From Homarus americanus (taxonomy: Eukaryota > Arthropoda > Malacostraca > Decapoda > Nephropidae), in contig NW_024726235.1 of the NCBI RefSeq assembly GCF_018991925.1, positions 2,688,872 through 2,752,871 of the forward strand: a DNA stretch of 64,000 bases, written 5' to 3'. Position numbers and translations under genes: made by a program. This document shows positions 15,795-27,127 of this stretch, one piece after another (the stretch's first letter is position 1; each line of letters opens with the position of its first letter). The notes below the pieces were generated by a model that was not told the origin of the DNA, searched no databases, and saw only the letters and a program-made list of their open reading frames with translations.

Positions 15795-16129
15795 TGACGT
15801 CAGGCTGTCACGCTGTGGTCGAGGCGTTCATTACTACCGTGACAACAACGATGCTCACTTGTCACTCCCTCTTCCAGGCTGTTGTTGACGTACTAGTTAA
15901 TGCCATAACAACAGATACCCACTGACGTCATTACCTAGCCCGGCTGTCATCCCTGCTGTAATAACGGAACACGTGATGTCATTAAACTCTTTTGGTCCAT
16001 GATAGTGATGGTTGAAACGCGCGTTACCGACATGACATCATCAGTGATAACAATGTCCAGTGACGTCATCTTTTCGTCCGGTTGTAATTAACGCGCCTGT
16101 TATTGGCACGACGGCAACTAGTGACATCA
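15795..16129. promoter_or_regulatory. Cluster of CRE/ATF-like sites
   Basis: Seven TGACGTCA-like octamers occur within 335 bp. Three are exact palindromes, at 15795, 15923 and 16061. Four are one- or two-base variants: TGACGTAC at 15885, TGATGTCA at 15974, and TGACATCA at 16033 and 16122. Sequence around them is partly repeated (a GGCTGTCA-type word, and CAACAACG/ATAACAAC words). TGACGTCA is the known binding palindrome of CREB/ATF bZIP factors. Whether this is an enhancer or simply a decayed tandem repeat containing the octamer is open. No gene is identified beside it. Confidence 0.3.
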
Positions 16130-16164
16130 TTCCTCTCCTACGACGACGCTTACTGACACATTTT

Positions 16165-16520
16165 CACCACGGAGGAACAGAGAGAAGTGAACAAGTGATG
16201 AACAGAAAGGAAGGAAGAACAACAAAGACTAAAGTAATGGAAGAGGAGAAAGAGGAATAAATTGAACAAAGAATGAATGAAGAGGAGAGCGAGTCAGTGA
16301 GAAATATTGGGTGATTGAATGTAAGTAATGAATGTAAGAGAAAGAATGAGAGAGGAAGAACACGGAGGGGAAGAATAACTCGAGTGAAAAATATGAAAGT
16401 GAACTGGATAAATATGAGAGATATAAAGGAAAAATGTGAATAACAGGTGAGTAAATAAGGTGAATCGTAGGTGAGTAAAACCAAGAATATTGAATGAGTG
16501 ACAGGTGGTTGACACAGGGG
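16165..16520. repeat. Purine-rich (GA-rich) tract
   Basis: Plus strand is dominated by A and G with GAATGA, GTGAATAA and GAGAGGAAG words but no fixed period. F/S/L-rich open frames on the minus strand come from this composition. Confidence 0.7.
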
Positions 16521-16550
16521 TGAGAAAAACACACGGATGTATAAACCAAC

Positions 16551-16666
16551 ACCATCATAGCATCACCATAACATCACCATAACATCACCATAACACCACC
16601 ATAACATCACCATAACATCACCATAACACCACCATAACATCACCATAACATCACCATAACATCACC
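16551..16666. repeat. 11-bp tandem repeat ATAACATCACC
   Basis: About ten tandem copies of ATAACATCACC, with ATAACACCACC variants at regular intervals (after 2-3 normal copies). Confidence 0.95.
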
Positions 16667-17095
16667 TTTTAACGTATAATTCACCACAAGACACTCTCAC
16701 CGCCCTCAATAACGCCATTACAGAAGTCATTCCTCCACTATAAACTTACTTTGTATCTCCAATGGCGCAAACTGCTGTTGTCTCTATGTTCTGGTTTTTC
16801 CTTGGAGTTAGCTATCGCGAGGTAAACCATAATGGAATAATGAGTGTCTCGCGAGGAACGACGAGATAGAGCCATAAAGCGAGACCTCATAGAGAAACGA
16901 GACTTGAGCGAGATACTAGATCACTGTTGAGCAATAAAACAATTTTGGTTGAAACTTTTCTCAGACATCTGTTCATAAAGTGGCCTATTTTCGACAACAA
17001 CAGAAGTTAGTGTTTTTTTTTTCATCAACAATAACAAAAGTGTCAATTTAAACCAAAGTTAATGACGATTTTTTTTTAACAATAAAACTTAAAGG
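16667..17095. other. No gene seen
   Basis: AT-rich unique DNA with several poly-T runs. No coding signal. Confidence 0.45.
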
Positions 17096-17098
17096 TTC

Positions 17099-17179
17099 AC
17101 CTGAAGAATCTGCACCCCAGGTTAAGTTAGGTTAGTGTTCGGGTGATTAATCTTTGGTGGGATGCAAATTCTTCAGGTG
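17099..17179. mobile_element. Short MITE-like inverted repeat with TTAGG core
   Basis: Left end CACCTGAAGAATCTGCACC (17099-17117) and right end 17161-17179 are inverse copies matching at 17 of 19 positions. The 43-bp interior holds AGGTTAAGTTAGGTTAGTG and GGGTGATTAATC. At 81 bp it is too short to encode anything. It shares its first 14 bases exactly with the element at 51492. Classification as a miniature inverted-repeat element is inferred; target-site duplications are not clear. Confidence 0.55.
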
Positions 17180-19765
17180 ATCTAACTTAAATCCGACTTT
17201 TTTTGAGGAATAGAAGCGACAATTTTTTTTAGCAACAATAGCGACAAAAGTTAGCGACGATATTTATTTTTTACGGGACACTAACACAAATTAAGTGATA
17301 ATTTTTAACATTTTGAACCACGACAGAAGTCAATTGGGATATCGTTTAGTATACGTCTGTCTCCCATCAACACTGGGTCGGATCTACACTCACCTGGATG
17401 TTATATTGGTATACAGGTATATGAAAGCCACATTAAAAGATGAAAAACTTGCGCCTCAGCACCACAGTTAAGATGTCTACTGATATCCCGTTCTGATGTG
17501 CCTACAAGAAACCAAACTGAAGAGAGGAGGTCAGTGAGCTAGGAAGTTACTGTTGGTGAGAGAGATGGTTCTATTTTGTAATGTGGATTTTGTGTATATC
17601 TTTAGTAAACTTATATGTGTTATATAGTTCAGTGAAGATGCATGAAAATGGGAAAAAATGAACTTAATAGATAAATAAATAAATAATAGATACGTTTTTT
17701 AACATATTGATTTTCTTTGGCATTTGTTTACCTCTAACAAACCACAACCCACAGCGATACGTGTCAACAAGATGGATGATGACGCTACCAAATTTTTGCG
17801 GACAAGAGATGATGAAGCCACACCCGTTTTCTCACTCTCGATACTTCTCCATCTATATGTATTGAAATTAAAGTTCTGAATAGGGTGTAATCCTCTCATT
17901 CGGGTTGTATAGTATATGGTGGTACACGGGGCGCTCCGGGGCTGATGAACTTTACCCCGCTGTCTTTAGGGTTTGTTGAGGAAGCCGCCAGATGTAGGGT
18001 TTGATCTTCTTCAACCTAAATGGGACTTTGAACCGAATTATATTAGTTTTGTTGGGGAAGTCATGGGTGATATTATAGTTCGCAGTCTACCGGTATATTT
18101 ACACTATAGTCCATTAACCTTACCTAGATTAAGTCGTTATCTCAATCTAGGCACTTATTTTCGAGGCGACTGAGGTATACATGTTAATGCTAAACATGTC
18201 AGGAGAAACAAGGTTAAGGCGTCACAATATTTAGAGCTGTAGTAATGAGTTAGGCTGTCACTACTGTATGCTCATGTTTTCAGTTTTATAGTTATGATAT
18301 TTTTCAGGTGAGATAAAAGTTTGTTATAAATTGAATGACTAAATAATCATGACTTGTATATCAGTGTGTTTCAGAACCTGTTGTATACATTATGAAGTAG
18401 TGTGGACTTATTTTGAGAAGTATACCGATGTTTATTGACGATCTAAATAATACTGCGTGTGTGTCCCGAGGCTGCCGGTACGTCCTCTTAACACCTGGGT
18501 ACTGTACACCGCACCAGGTCAAGACGTTACCGAGCATGTCAACAACCTTCGTCCAGCAGCAGGTTGTGTGGCCTATTTTTGTACGTAATGCAAAAACACC
18601 CTCAGAACAGAACAGTACAGTACAGTGACAGTGTACCACAGCTCTGCCTCTCACATGACTCCCCGCATTTGATATCAGTAGGTTCCATCACTGTATAATA
18701 TTTACTTAAAGAGAAATTTCAACGCGTAAACAAGAAGTGACCCAGGTAGCTGCCCACTGCTCTCTCTCTCCCTCCACGTTGCTGCCCCTGCCTCACACAC
18801 ACACACACACACACTTATTGATATCTACTTGCGCTGACTTACCCTCAGCAGAAGCATTGCCAGGATGACAGTCACGAGCAATATTGTAAATCATCAATAT
18901 TCAACTCGGATAAACACAGAAGTTATAAATCTGATCCCTAAACTTGTATCGTTAAACATACTTTTTTTTTTTTTTAGTTTTCATGATTGTAAAACACACA
19001 CACACACACATCACTGGACATGTAGTTGTCCCTCTGGTAGGCTGAGTGTCCCAGGCGGTGTGGTAATATAGGTTACGTTGTGGTGGACATCTAGTCAACT
19101 TACCTTTCAGCCAGCCTCACGGTCCACGGGCTTTTTCTTGCTATTTTTAATTGATATCCTCAGCAGAAGTTATTCCTCACTGGCAATATACGATAAGAGA
19201 TACACGGAATTCACTAGTATGGAGTTGTACTAATGTCATCACTCTTAACACACTGGAGGAGTTTAAAACAGGATAAAATGACTGCTCCTCACAACGTCTG
19301 CGACACCCTCACTCGACCACAGTTTCAAACGCACTACCCATGTTGGTGTTTGAGTGGCTCCAGGACTTTCTCGCTAAGGCGCCTCCTTCTCTCGCCAACC
19401 ACCAGCGCCATCTCTTGTCAGTCCTAACAACCCTATACACAACATCTTATACATTTTTTTCATTTATTTCCTCTCGCTAATCCTACTGTTTAACGTGATA
19501 TGATCCTTCACTAATATAAACGATATTCTTCACAATGATACAATTAACTTACAAGGATAACCTAATTAGAACGTATGGTCTAGGGAAGGAATTCCAGTAA
19601 CGCCTGCGATTAGTCTCTCGAGTGACAGAAATCTTTTAATTGCCCATAAGTTCTGAACCAAGAAGACAAAATTCCTGGACTTGTCGTTCCTCGCATACCG
19701 GTGAGGCTGTCTAGCTTGGTGTCCGTTAGATGGCTCTTCTGATAACAAGTTGAAGCTTCCAGTAC
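17180..19765. other. No confirmed gene
   Basis: Mostly AT-rich unique DNA. A GC-richer patch at about 18450-18575 is open on both strands but has no recognisable domain. Short (AC)n runs lie at 18795-18813 and 18995-19009, and poly-T at 18961-18975. Confidence 0.4.
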
Positions 19766-19769
19766 TTGT

Positions 19770-20305
19770 TATGACCTGCTGATGCTCCCTCTTGACCTGC
19801 TGAAGCTTATACTACGTTTTATGACCTGCTGATGCTACCTGCTGAAGCTTCCACTATTTATGGCCTGCTGATGCTGCTTTCTGACCTGCTGAAGCTGCCA
19901 CCTACTTGCTATGACCTGCTGATGCTGCCTCCTGACCTGCTGAAGCTGCCGCTACTTGATATGACCTGCTGAAGCTGCCTCTTGACCTGAAGCTGCCACT
20001 ACCTATGACCTGCTGATGCTGCCTGCTGACCTGCTGAAGCTTCCACGACTCGTTATGACCTGCTGAAGCGTCCACGACTTGTTTTGACCTGCTGATGCTG
20101 CCTGCTGACCTGCTGAAGCTTCCACTTCTTATGACCTGCTGAAGCGTCCACTACTTGTTATGACCTGCTGATGCTTCCTGCTGAAGCTTCCACTACTTTT
20201 CGTTACCTGCTGATGGTGCCTGCTGACGTCCTGAAGTTTCCATTACTTGTTATGACCTACTAGTGCTGCCTGCTGACCTGCTGAAGGTTCCACTAGTTAT
20301 GACCT
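19770..20305. repeat. TGACCTGCTGAAGCT minisatellite
   Basis: About 20 occurrences of TGACCTGCTGAWGCT arranged in a composite unit of roughly 45-60 bp. One half carries GATGCTGCC and the other GAAGCTTCCACTACTTGTTA. Copies have diverged by substitutions and indels. No coding capacity. Confidence 0.92.
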
Positions 20306-21120
20306 GCTACTACTATCAGCACTATGACTACAATGCAACATCAGCACAACAGAAAAGAAGCAACAGGAGCAAGAGCACACAGCAGCGAGTGCCGTAGAAG
20401 CATCATCATTATCAGGAGAGTGGAGGGAGGGAGAGTGAGGGCAGGTGAGCGTGTGGGCGGGGCCAAGCGTGACGCCGCACTGATTGCCTCCACCACCACT
20501 CTTCCTGCTCCCTCTCCCAACGCCTCCCTGTTTTTATAACATACCACTGGAAAAAAAATAGATAGTTGAACAATTATATGGTCCCTAAGGCGCTTATACT
20601 GATAGTTATGAACCACAGCCAGTATATTCACTTCATTTATAAGATAAACTAATTTTTTTTTTTTTGGGGGGTGAGGGCTACGTTAAAATGTATGCGCCAA
20701 AGAAGACATTTAAAGACGACTTATAAAAAATACAGTATTCATATAACTTCTTATGAGGAGGCCTTCAGACTTGTGTATACAGATCCCAGTTTTGATCGTG
20801 GAAGATCCAGTGTTAGTTCAGGAGGAAGCTGTTGTCCCTAGAGAAAACCTGACATTTTCGGTAAGGTGACGCAGGACAGCACCCTTCTCACGTCCGACCC
20901 AAACGGAAAACGAGTTTGAGTTACAATTATAAGAGGGAAACACACTACCACAGTGCCAACAACATCCGCACTTACACCTGGGCGCACCTGTACAGACCTG
21001 TTGACACACCTGGGCCCCGTCTAGGAGTCTCGTAAATCAGTGGCTTTGGGTGGTGACATTCGTTGGTAATTGATGACACGATGAGAGACAACATTATTAC
21101 CTGCTATTCACTCGTCCTTA
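20306..21120. other. No gene seen
   Basis: Unique sequence with one poly-T/poly-G run at about 20653-20671. Overlapping open frames at 20324-20631 have no recognisable domain. Confidence 0.45.
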
Positions 21121-21124
21121 GTAC

Positions 21125-21228
21125 TACATACATACATACATACATACATGCATACATACATACATACATACATACATACATACATACATACATACATACA
21201 TACATACATACATACATACATACATACA
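21125..21228. repeat. (CATA)n microsatellite
   Basis: About 26 tetranucleotide units with one CATG interruption near 21149. Confidence 0.97.
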
Positions 21229-21459
21229 CCTTTCACATAAACCACTTGGAGAAAAAATTATAAACTTTCATCGGCTTTGTAGAGGTAGACGTAATTATAC
21301 TGTAGTAAGGCCAGGCGTCCCTCCGTTACACCTCGATAATTGCTACTCACTCCGTCGACTTGATCCCAGAGGTTAGGTTAGGCCATGTGAATTAGTGTCT
21401 GGTGGGCAGCGGTGAACGAGCCACCAGGTATAACTGTGTTGTTCACTGCCCATGGGTGG

Positions 21460-21464
<5 letters not shown>

Positions 21465-21495
<31 letters not shown>

Positions 21496-21508
21496 ATGTA
21501 TGTATGTA

Positions 21509-21539
<31 letters not shown>

Positions 21540-21540
21540 A
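21465..21540. repeat. Compound (TG)n(TATG)n(TG)n
   Basis: TG repeat, then about nine TATG units, then TG repeat again. Confidence 0.97.
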
Positions 21541-21678
21541 GTGAGCCAACATATAAAAAAGTTAATGGTGCATTGTGCTCACAGGTCGGTACCACAACCG
21601 CCCTCATACATTAACTCTCTCATCCCTCTAACCATACCCGTACTGGTGGCTTGACCTGAATAAATTATACGTGATGCA

Positions 21679-21681
<3 letters not shown>

Positions 21682-21721
<40 letters not shown>
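21682..21721. repeat. (GA)20 microsatellite
   Basis: Pure GA repeat of about 40 bp. Confidence 0.97.
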
Positions 21722-21724
<3 letters not shown>

Positions 21725-21854
21725 GTTATGATGGTCAACCTTGAGACAGTAAGGGTGGAAGGTTCTCAAGGGCCCTCGTTACTCTCACCACTACTCACAT
21801 CCGCTACATCCTTCACCAACAGTCCACTACAGTACATTCTAACGTGTACCCCCC

Positions 21855-22150
21855 ACCAACCATATTATCCTCATCCACACACACACCCTGTGACCCTTAC
21901 CCCCATACCCTGTCATTATATCACACACCCCTCCCTATCTTATCACACACACCTCCCTGTCCTCTTATCACACACACACTACACACCCTACCACCCTTAT
22001 CACACACACACACACACACCTACTACACACACCCTGTCACTCTTATCACACACACACTACACCCCTGTCACCCACCACACCCTACACACCCTGTCACCCT
22101 TACCACACACACCCTACACTCCCTGCCACCCTTACCACACACACAAAAGA
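21855..22150. repeat. CA/CCCT-rich imperfect repeat
   Basis: Irregular repeats of CACACACACCCTRTCACCCTTATCA-type words with P/H/T-rich spurious frames. Probably an eroded compound microsatellite. Confidence 0.75.
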
Positions 22151-22635
22151 ACAAAATCATAATAAAGTAAACAGCAGAATGTCTCTTGGCCTCTACACGT
22201 CCTGCTCTTATGTTCACCCAACCCTTGTTACTTGTGTCCATCCTATATTTAAAACTTACAAACCCACTCCCATTATATCATTAGTTAGTAAATACCTATC
22301 TTTACCTGTTTCAGTTCTATTGTTAGGAGTTTAGTCTCCATTTGAACTATTGATATCACCATTATTTAACCTTATTTTCCCTCAGTATACGATAATCATG
22401 TTGCCCCTCACTCTACGTCTTTTAAGGGAATGTACAGTCAATTTACTTAGTCTTTATACGGATGGTTTGTGATAATTCTTGTGATTAACTTTGTCATCCG
22501 TCTGTAAATGTGTCCAAGGGAATTTGTAGTCAGTGTATTGTACGATGGTGAAAACTGTACAGCGTCTTGAGCCAAGGAAGGTCCTCAGGTACACTTTTGA
22601 TAAATATGTGGAGTGGCGTTTGTAGTTACTTCGTA
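22151..22635. other. No gene seen
   Basis: Unique AT-rich DNA upstream of a retroelement relic. No coding signal. Confidence 0.45.
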
Positions 22636-22925
22636 CAAAGGGACATTACAAAGGTACTCAAATTATCCAACCAGGAGCGAACTCGTAACAATGGTTTTAA
22701 ATTAGACAAATTTAGATTTAGGCTTGAAATAGGTTAACACTGGTTTGGAACAGAGTAGTGGATGAATGGAACAAGTTACCAAATATCATCATTAACTCGA
22801 ATACGCTGAATTGCTTCAAACATAGGTTGGATGCTCATATATGAGCAATAGGGGTTGGGTGTAAACGGGACTGCCCAGTATGGGCTAATAGGCCAGTGCA
22901 GTTTCCTCCATTCTTATGTTCATAT
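22636..22925 (+). pseudogene. Non-LTR retrotransposon 3' relic (RT C-terminal end)
   Basis: Translating plus strand from about 22640 gives RDITKVLKL, then RNNGFKLDKFRFRLEIG, a stop, then after a one-base loss NRVVDEWNKLP and FKHRLDAHI, another stop, then PVWANRPVQFPPFLCS. This series (RxNGFKLxKFRFR, WFxNRVVDEWNxLP, FKxRLD) is typical of the C-terminal end of decapod non-LTR retrotransposon reverse transcriptase ORFs. The closing CAGTTTCCTCCATTCTTATGTT matches the usual 3' tail of such elements as I recall it. At least two stops and one frameshift make it a dead 5'-truncated copy. Confidence 0.8.
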
Positions 22926-22959
22926 CTGTTAATAACGCTCCTGGGATATGGAAACTAAC

Positions 22960-23520
22960 CACCACACACACCCCATCACAACCACCTGATACTTCCCCCC
23001 CCATACCTATCACACACACACACCTTGCATCATTCAACCACACACACACACACACACACCCTATCACCTCACACCTCACTACACCCTCATCCTTCACACA
23101 GTCCATCAACACTGACCACACCGACCATGAACCCCCCCCCCATCCAGCACTACACCCACCATCTCAACACACACACCTCCGTCATACAGTTTCATGCCCC
23201 TAATACACACACTCACACGACCTCCATCACGTTACACCACATCTCCATCACCTCTATCCCTCACTGTGCTCCCGGGAAACACAGAATGGTAATCACTCAA
23301 TGCCGTCACACTCACATACTCTTTAGGTACCAGACACATCCGACAGCACCCAGCCCACATACAGTCACTACGCCACACCATAGCACCATTACGCACCACT
23401 ACTACAACACACTAACACTACACCAGTGCCTCACACGTCAAACTCATACACACTACCACCACTACACACCACCACACCAGTACGACACAATTACTCAACT
23501 TGCTTTGCACTTTGCATAAC
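22960..23520. repeat. CAC/CA-rich low-complexity region
   Basis: Long, irregular ACACAC / CACCAC / CATCAC sequence. T/H/P-rich open frames here are compositional. Confidence 0.7.
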
Positions 23521-23888
23521 TACATACCTCCCCCCACCTTGATGCACCATATGTAGCACACACACTGACACACCAACCACAGCCCTGACACAGTACCAGC
23601 ATACATATGTCACACTACAAACACACATTAGTATTTCACCACACTTCTCAACATCATCATATAAGCTCACCAGTTTTGTACCACGATTTTCAACGCTCAG
23701 AATTTACAAAGAGAAATCTGTACATACAATTTGCTTTAACATTTCAGTTGACAGGTGGCAGTGTGTTGCTCTTTCCCCGTCTGGTGTATTTGGTGGGAGG
23801 GGGAGACCCGAGAGGGGGTTAAGGATGGGAGTACCCTCGGCGGCGCCCCGTTGACGCCAGGTAGTGGGAGTGTCGCGCCTGCCTCAGT

Positions 23889-23930
23889 ATGGTCACCCAG
23901 TCGTACGCTGCCGACGCCACCACTCACCCT
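23889..23930 (+). CDS. Candidate short 5' coding exon, unknown gene
   Basis: In a CpG-rich patch (23760-23950), an ATG at 23889 opens MVTQSYAADATTHP (14 codons), ending in phase 0 at a GTAAAC donor-like site (23931). A CCTGCCTCAG acceptor-like string precedes it (ends 23887), so the exon may begin at 23888 rather than at a transcription start. The next plus-strand candidate exon, at 24492, also begins in phase 0, so the two can be joined without a frame change across a 561-bp intron that carries an RT relic on the opposite strand. The donor is weak (AC instead of AG at +4/+5). No family recognised. Confidence 0.25.
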
Positions 23931-24184
23931 GTAAACACGCGGCGCACCCACCCACGCCCTACCCTGATATAGTAGGCCCCACCCTCCTTCCCTCCCTCTT
24001 ATAGTAGGCCACTCCTTCTCTCATATTGTGGGCCCCACCCTCTCTCTCTCTCTGCCCTCACCCCCTCCCCTCCGCATATAGTACTGGTATGTCACTCCCT
24101 CCTTCATAGATTAAACCCCATTCGCTCCTTCCCTCATAGTCTAATACCCCTTCTATATGGAGCATATATATCGCAATAGCTTAC

Positions 24185-24387
24185 ATATATTAGGCTTTAA
24201 GTTTATGGGTAGAGGCCATAAAGTACCTGTAAAAGAGAGAGAGTGAAGCAACATTGCGGCGAAGAGAAAGGGAAGAAAGATTGTCAACTAAAGGAGGAGA
24301 GTTAATAAGACGAAATGCCTTTGATTCCACCCTATCTAACAGTTGGGCAGAAGAAGAGCCACCCCAGATATGAGAGCAGTATATCAA
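24185..24387 (-). pseudogene. Non-LTR retrotransposon RT fragment
   Basis: Minus-strand open frame of 65 codons containing IYCSHIWGGSS, LLDRVESKAFRLINSPPL and LRRNVASLSLFYRYF. These words, in this order, are characteristic of the C-terminal third of jockey-like RT ORFs common in crustaceans (YCSHVWGG..., KAFRLI, RRxVASLSLFYRYF). Both ends are cut: there is no palm domain upstream and the usual continuation is missing downstream. The fragment itself has no internal stop, so it may be relatively young. It lies between two candidate host exons on the other strand. Confidence 0.85.
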
Positions 24388-24491
24388 CTATATACTTTTA
24401 CGTTTATATAATATTTTGTCCTGCTATTTAGTTTTTGGCATCAATAAAAAAAAGATTCCCTTACTTAATAATATTTTTTACCTTCTTCCAG

Positions 24492-24599
24492 GACCGTGAT
24501 GGCCTTGTGCAGTTGGTTCCTCGTCACTGTAAAAAATGTGTCCCTCTAATAAGCTACATACGGATGCTGGTAAACGCTCGCGTCGTACACCGCATCAAG
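24492..24599 (+). CDS. Candidate internal coding exon, unknown gene
   Basis: The 108-bp stretch is bounded by a strong acceptor (polypyrimidine then TTCTTCCAG, ending 24491) and a good donor (AAG|GTGAGC at 24600). It is open in phase 0 at both ends and encodes 36 residues: DRDGLVQLVPRHCKKC, then VPLISYIRMLVNARVVHRIK. Composition is protein-like (non-repetitive, hydrophobic spacing suggesting a helix in the second half, one HCxxC motif). GC content is higher than the flanks. I do not recognise the family. No following exon is evident downstream, so it could also be a fortuitous open stretch. Confidence 0.45.
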
Positions 24600-27120
24600 G
24601 TGAGCAATATCATTTTGTTTCTTTACAGTTTTGTCTTTTTTTTTTTATACATCGGATAGAATAATTGTTTACTGGAAGGACATACACCATAGATAGTTTA
24701 GAAGTCGTCCTTTACATAACTTCTTTAGGGGAAAAATTGTTACGGATTTCCTCATCGCTGTGTTCTGTCGCAAGCTACGTCAAAGAGCGTCCTGTATGGC
24801 GGGAAGTAAAGTAAACCCGTCCCGGGATCATTGCCTTAAACTGTAAAGTGACTCTAACGGAAACAATAAATGCCAGGACTCCTGTACCACCTTTCTGCCC
24901 CCCCCCCCCTTACTGCTAAAACAAGGGGTCGCACCGAACACGTTCTTGGGCGACCTTTACTCCTCGACTTAGATTTTTAAGCCTTCACCTCTACCGTCGG
25001 AGATTTTCACTTTTTATCTCCCCGTGCTGGGTAATTTTCAGTCTTGTCGGAACAGATCTATTATGCAAGATGTTTCGAGGGAGAGAGGAGTTCTTTCGTG
25101 TGTTTCAAAATGATTTATTTTTGTTGTGTGATAGCTGGAACTTTCGTACATTCATGCACGAAAATATACACAAACACACAAAATGTAAATATATACATAC
25201 ACCGTTATACACAACACACTCACAGTCACAGAAACACTCACCCACCCCCCCCCACACACACACACCAGGATACACTGTGCTACAGAACAAGTTCACGGGA
25301 GGTGATAAGAACAGGACAGTAACGAGCGTCAGGACCTACTATAAAATGTTCAACTAGAAATAAATGTGTAAAGAAAGATCGGATATTTAGCTAGGCGTCT
25401 GTGGTAAGTAGAGGCACAGTGTGTGTGTGTGTGGGAGGCAGCCCTGTGTGTGTTGTGTGGGAGGCAGCAGTGAGTGTGTGTGTGAAGAGGGGAGAAGTGT
25501 GTGTGTGGGAGCAGAGTGTGTAACAGGACAGCAGTGAGTGATGTAGTAGTGGTGTGGAGGAACACAAGCTAACCCACACTCCCTCTGACTATCTCAGTGA
25601 ATCTTTATGATGTAAGTGAAGGAGCAGGATCCCACTGGCATCACATGTCCCTTATTTATATTGTATGAGAAGACATTGTGCTCTTACTAAGTAACGATGG
25701 GCGTCGACACTGACATTTGTTCGATTCCCATTATCTGTTCTGGTTCTTATTTATGTCGTGTGCCCAGGAAGAGTCGTCAGCCCGACTCATAAATACCTCG
25801 CAGATTCGTAACTGGAATTTAAAGGATGTACAAGTTTATATTTGATCATCGTATCAAATCACATATCATGGAGATTAATATAGGTTTTGTTTTTGACTGC
25901 TAAGCCGACATTTTAAGCCGAGTCAATTCACGATATTCGTCACTGTCACAGACCCAGGGTGCAGAAATATAGTGTTGGCTGTATACGTACATATAGTGCG
26001 ATTTAAAGTTGTTTTTGTTTTGTCTCAGCTTGGTCTGTAGAGATGTCTTGAACGGCCTCGAAATGTAGTCTGTGGTGTTGTTTTATGCTGTCTAGTTTAT
26101 GTCATGAATTTTTTAGGGGGACATTCTATGCTTAATCATAAACGTCTCATCATATCCCACCTGCTCTGCTTTACATCGTTGATGGAATTTTCAGCTTACT
26201 CAGACGGTCTTTGGAACTCATTTTCTCCAACTAAGGGGCAAATTTCGTTTCCCGTCTGTAAATTCTTACGATTGCGTGGTTGGTTCACACTAAATGTGGG
26301 TGAAGTAGGGTCTTGTAAAGCCCCCTGAAGTTTGTTATATCTTGGTATGGATGAGTCTTAAATCTCTTTGTTAAGTTGATATATACTTATATAACAATGA
26401 CTTAGTACATTTATTGTGGTGTGCTTACAAGTAAAAACACGCCTCAAGGAAACGTAAGTCCAATTTCACGTTAGTATGTTGGCTACTGTACGTGCGCGGT
26501 CAAACGGACGCATACGCACACGAAAATTACACACACACAAAACCCACACCCAAATTATGAAAAAAATATATATTTGAATTGAATAACACATAAATGTGTC
26601 AGGAAAAATCAATTGTTTTACCATGTCCACCAGGCCGAGAATACTGTGGTGGGGAGGGACGTGATCTCTCTCCCCTCTCTAGAGCCTTGGGACCATCGTC
26701 TCCAATAATTCTGCTTCAAGCGAAAAACAAAACAAAAAACAAAACAAGACACAAAAGACAGAACCATTACTAAACACACTAGTTGTCGTTCAAGGTCCAC
26801 CACAACAACACATAACAACCATCTCTGGAGGCATTACAATACTTTCTCACGGTACAACATGGGTGTAAATCTCAAGTCAGAACACCTACAGGTAACTCTC
26901 TCTGACGAAAGATTTCTGTCGGTCCTGCTTCGTCCTTGGTGTTGACGGGCCGATAAAAATGAGTGATTGCTGAAGGTGTTGGATAACCACAATGGAAAAT
27001 ACTGTATAAGCACAGAGTGACAGGCAAAGTGGCGGTGTGTTGTAGCCTCGGGACTCTGCTGGAAGATCTCACCTGATGATTTTCTGGCAGTTTGTAGGTC
27101 AGCGTCAAGTATGGTGCTTC
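24600..27120. other. No confirmed gene
   Basis: Unique, mostly AT-rich DNA. Contains poly-C at about 24899-24909, CA/TG-rich stretches at 25190-25265 and 25420-25530, and A-rich AACAAAAC repeats at 26725-26750. No recognised exon. Confidence 0.4.
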
Positions 27121-27127
27121 ACGCTGG

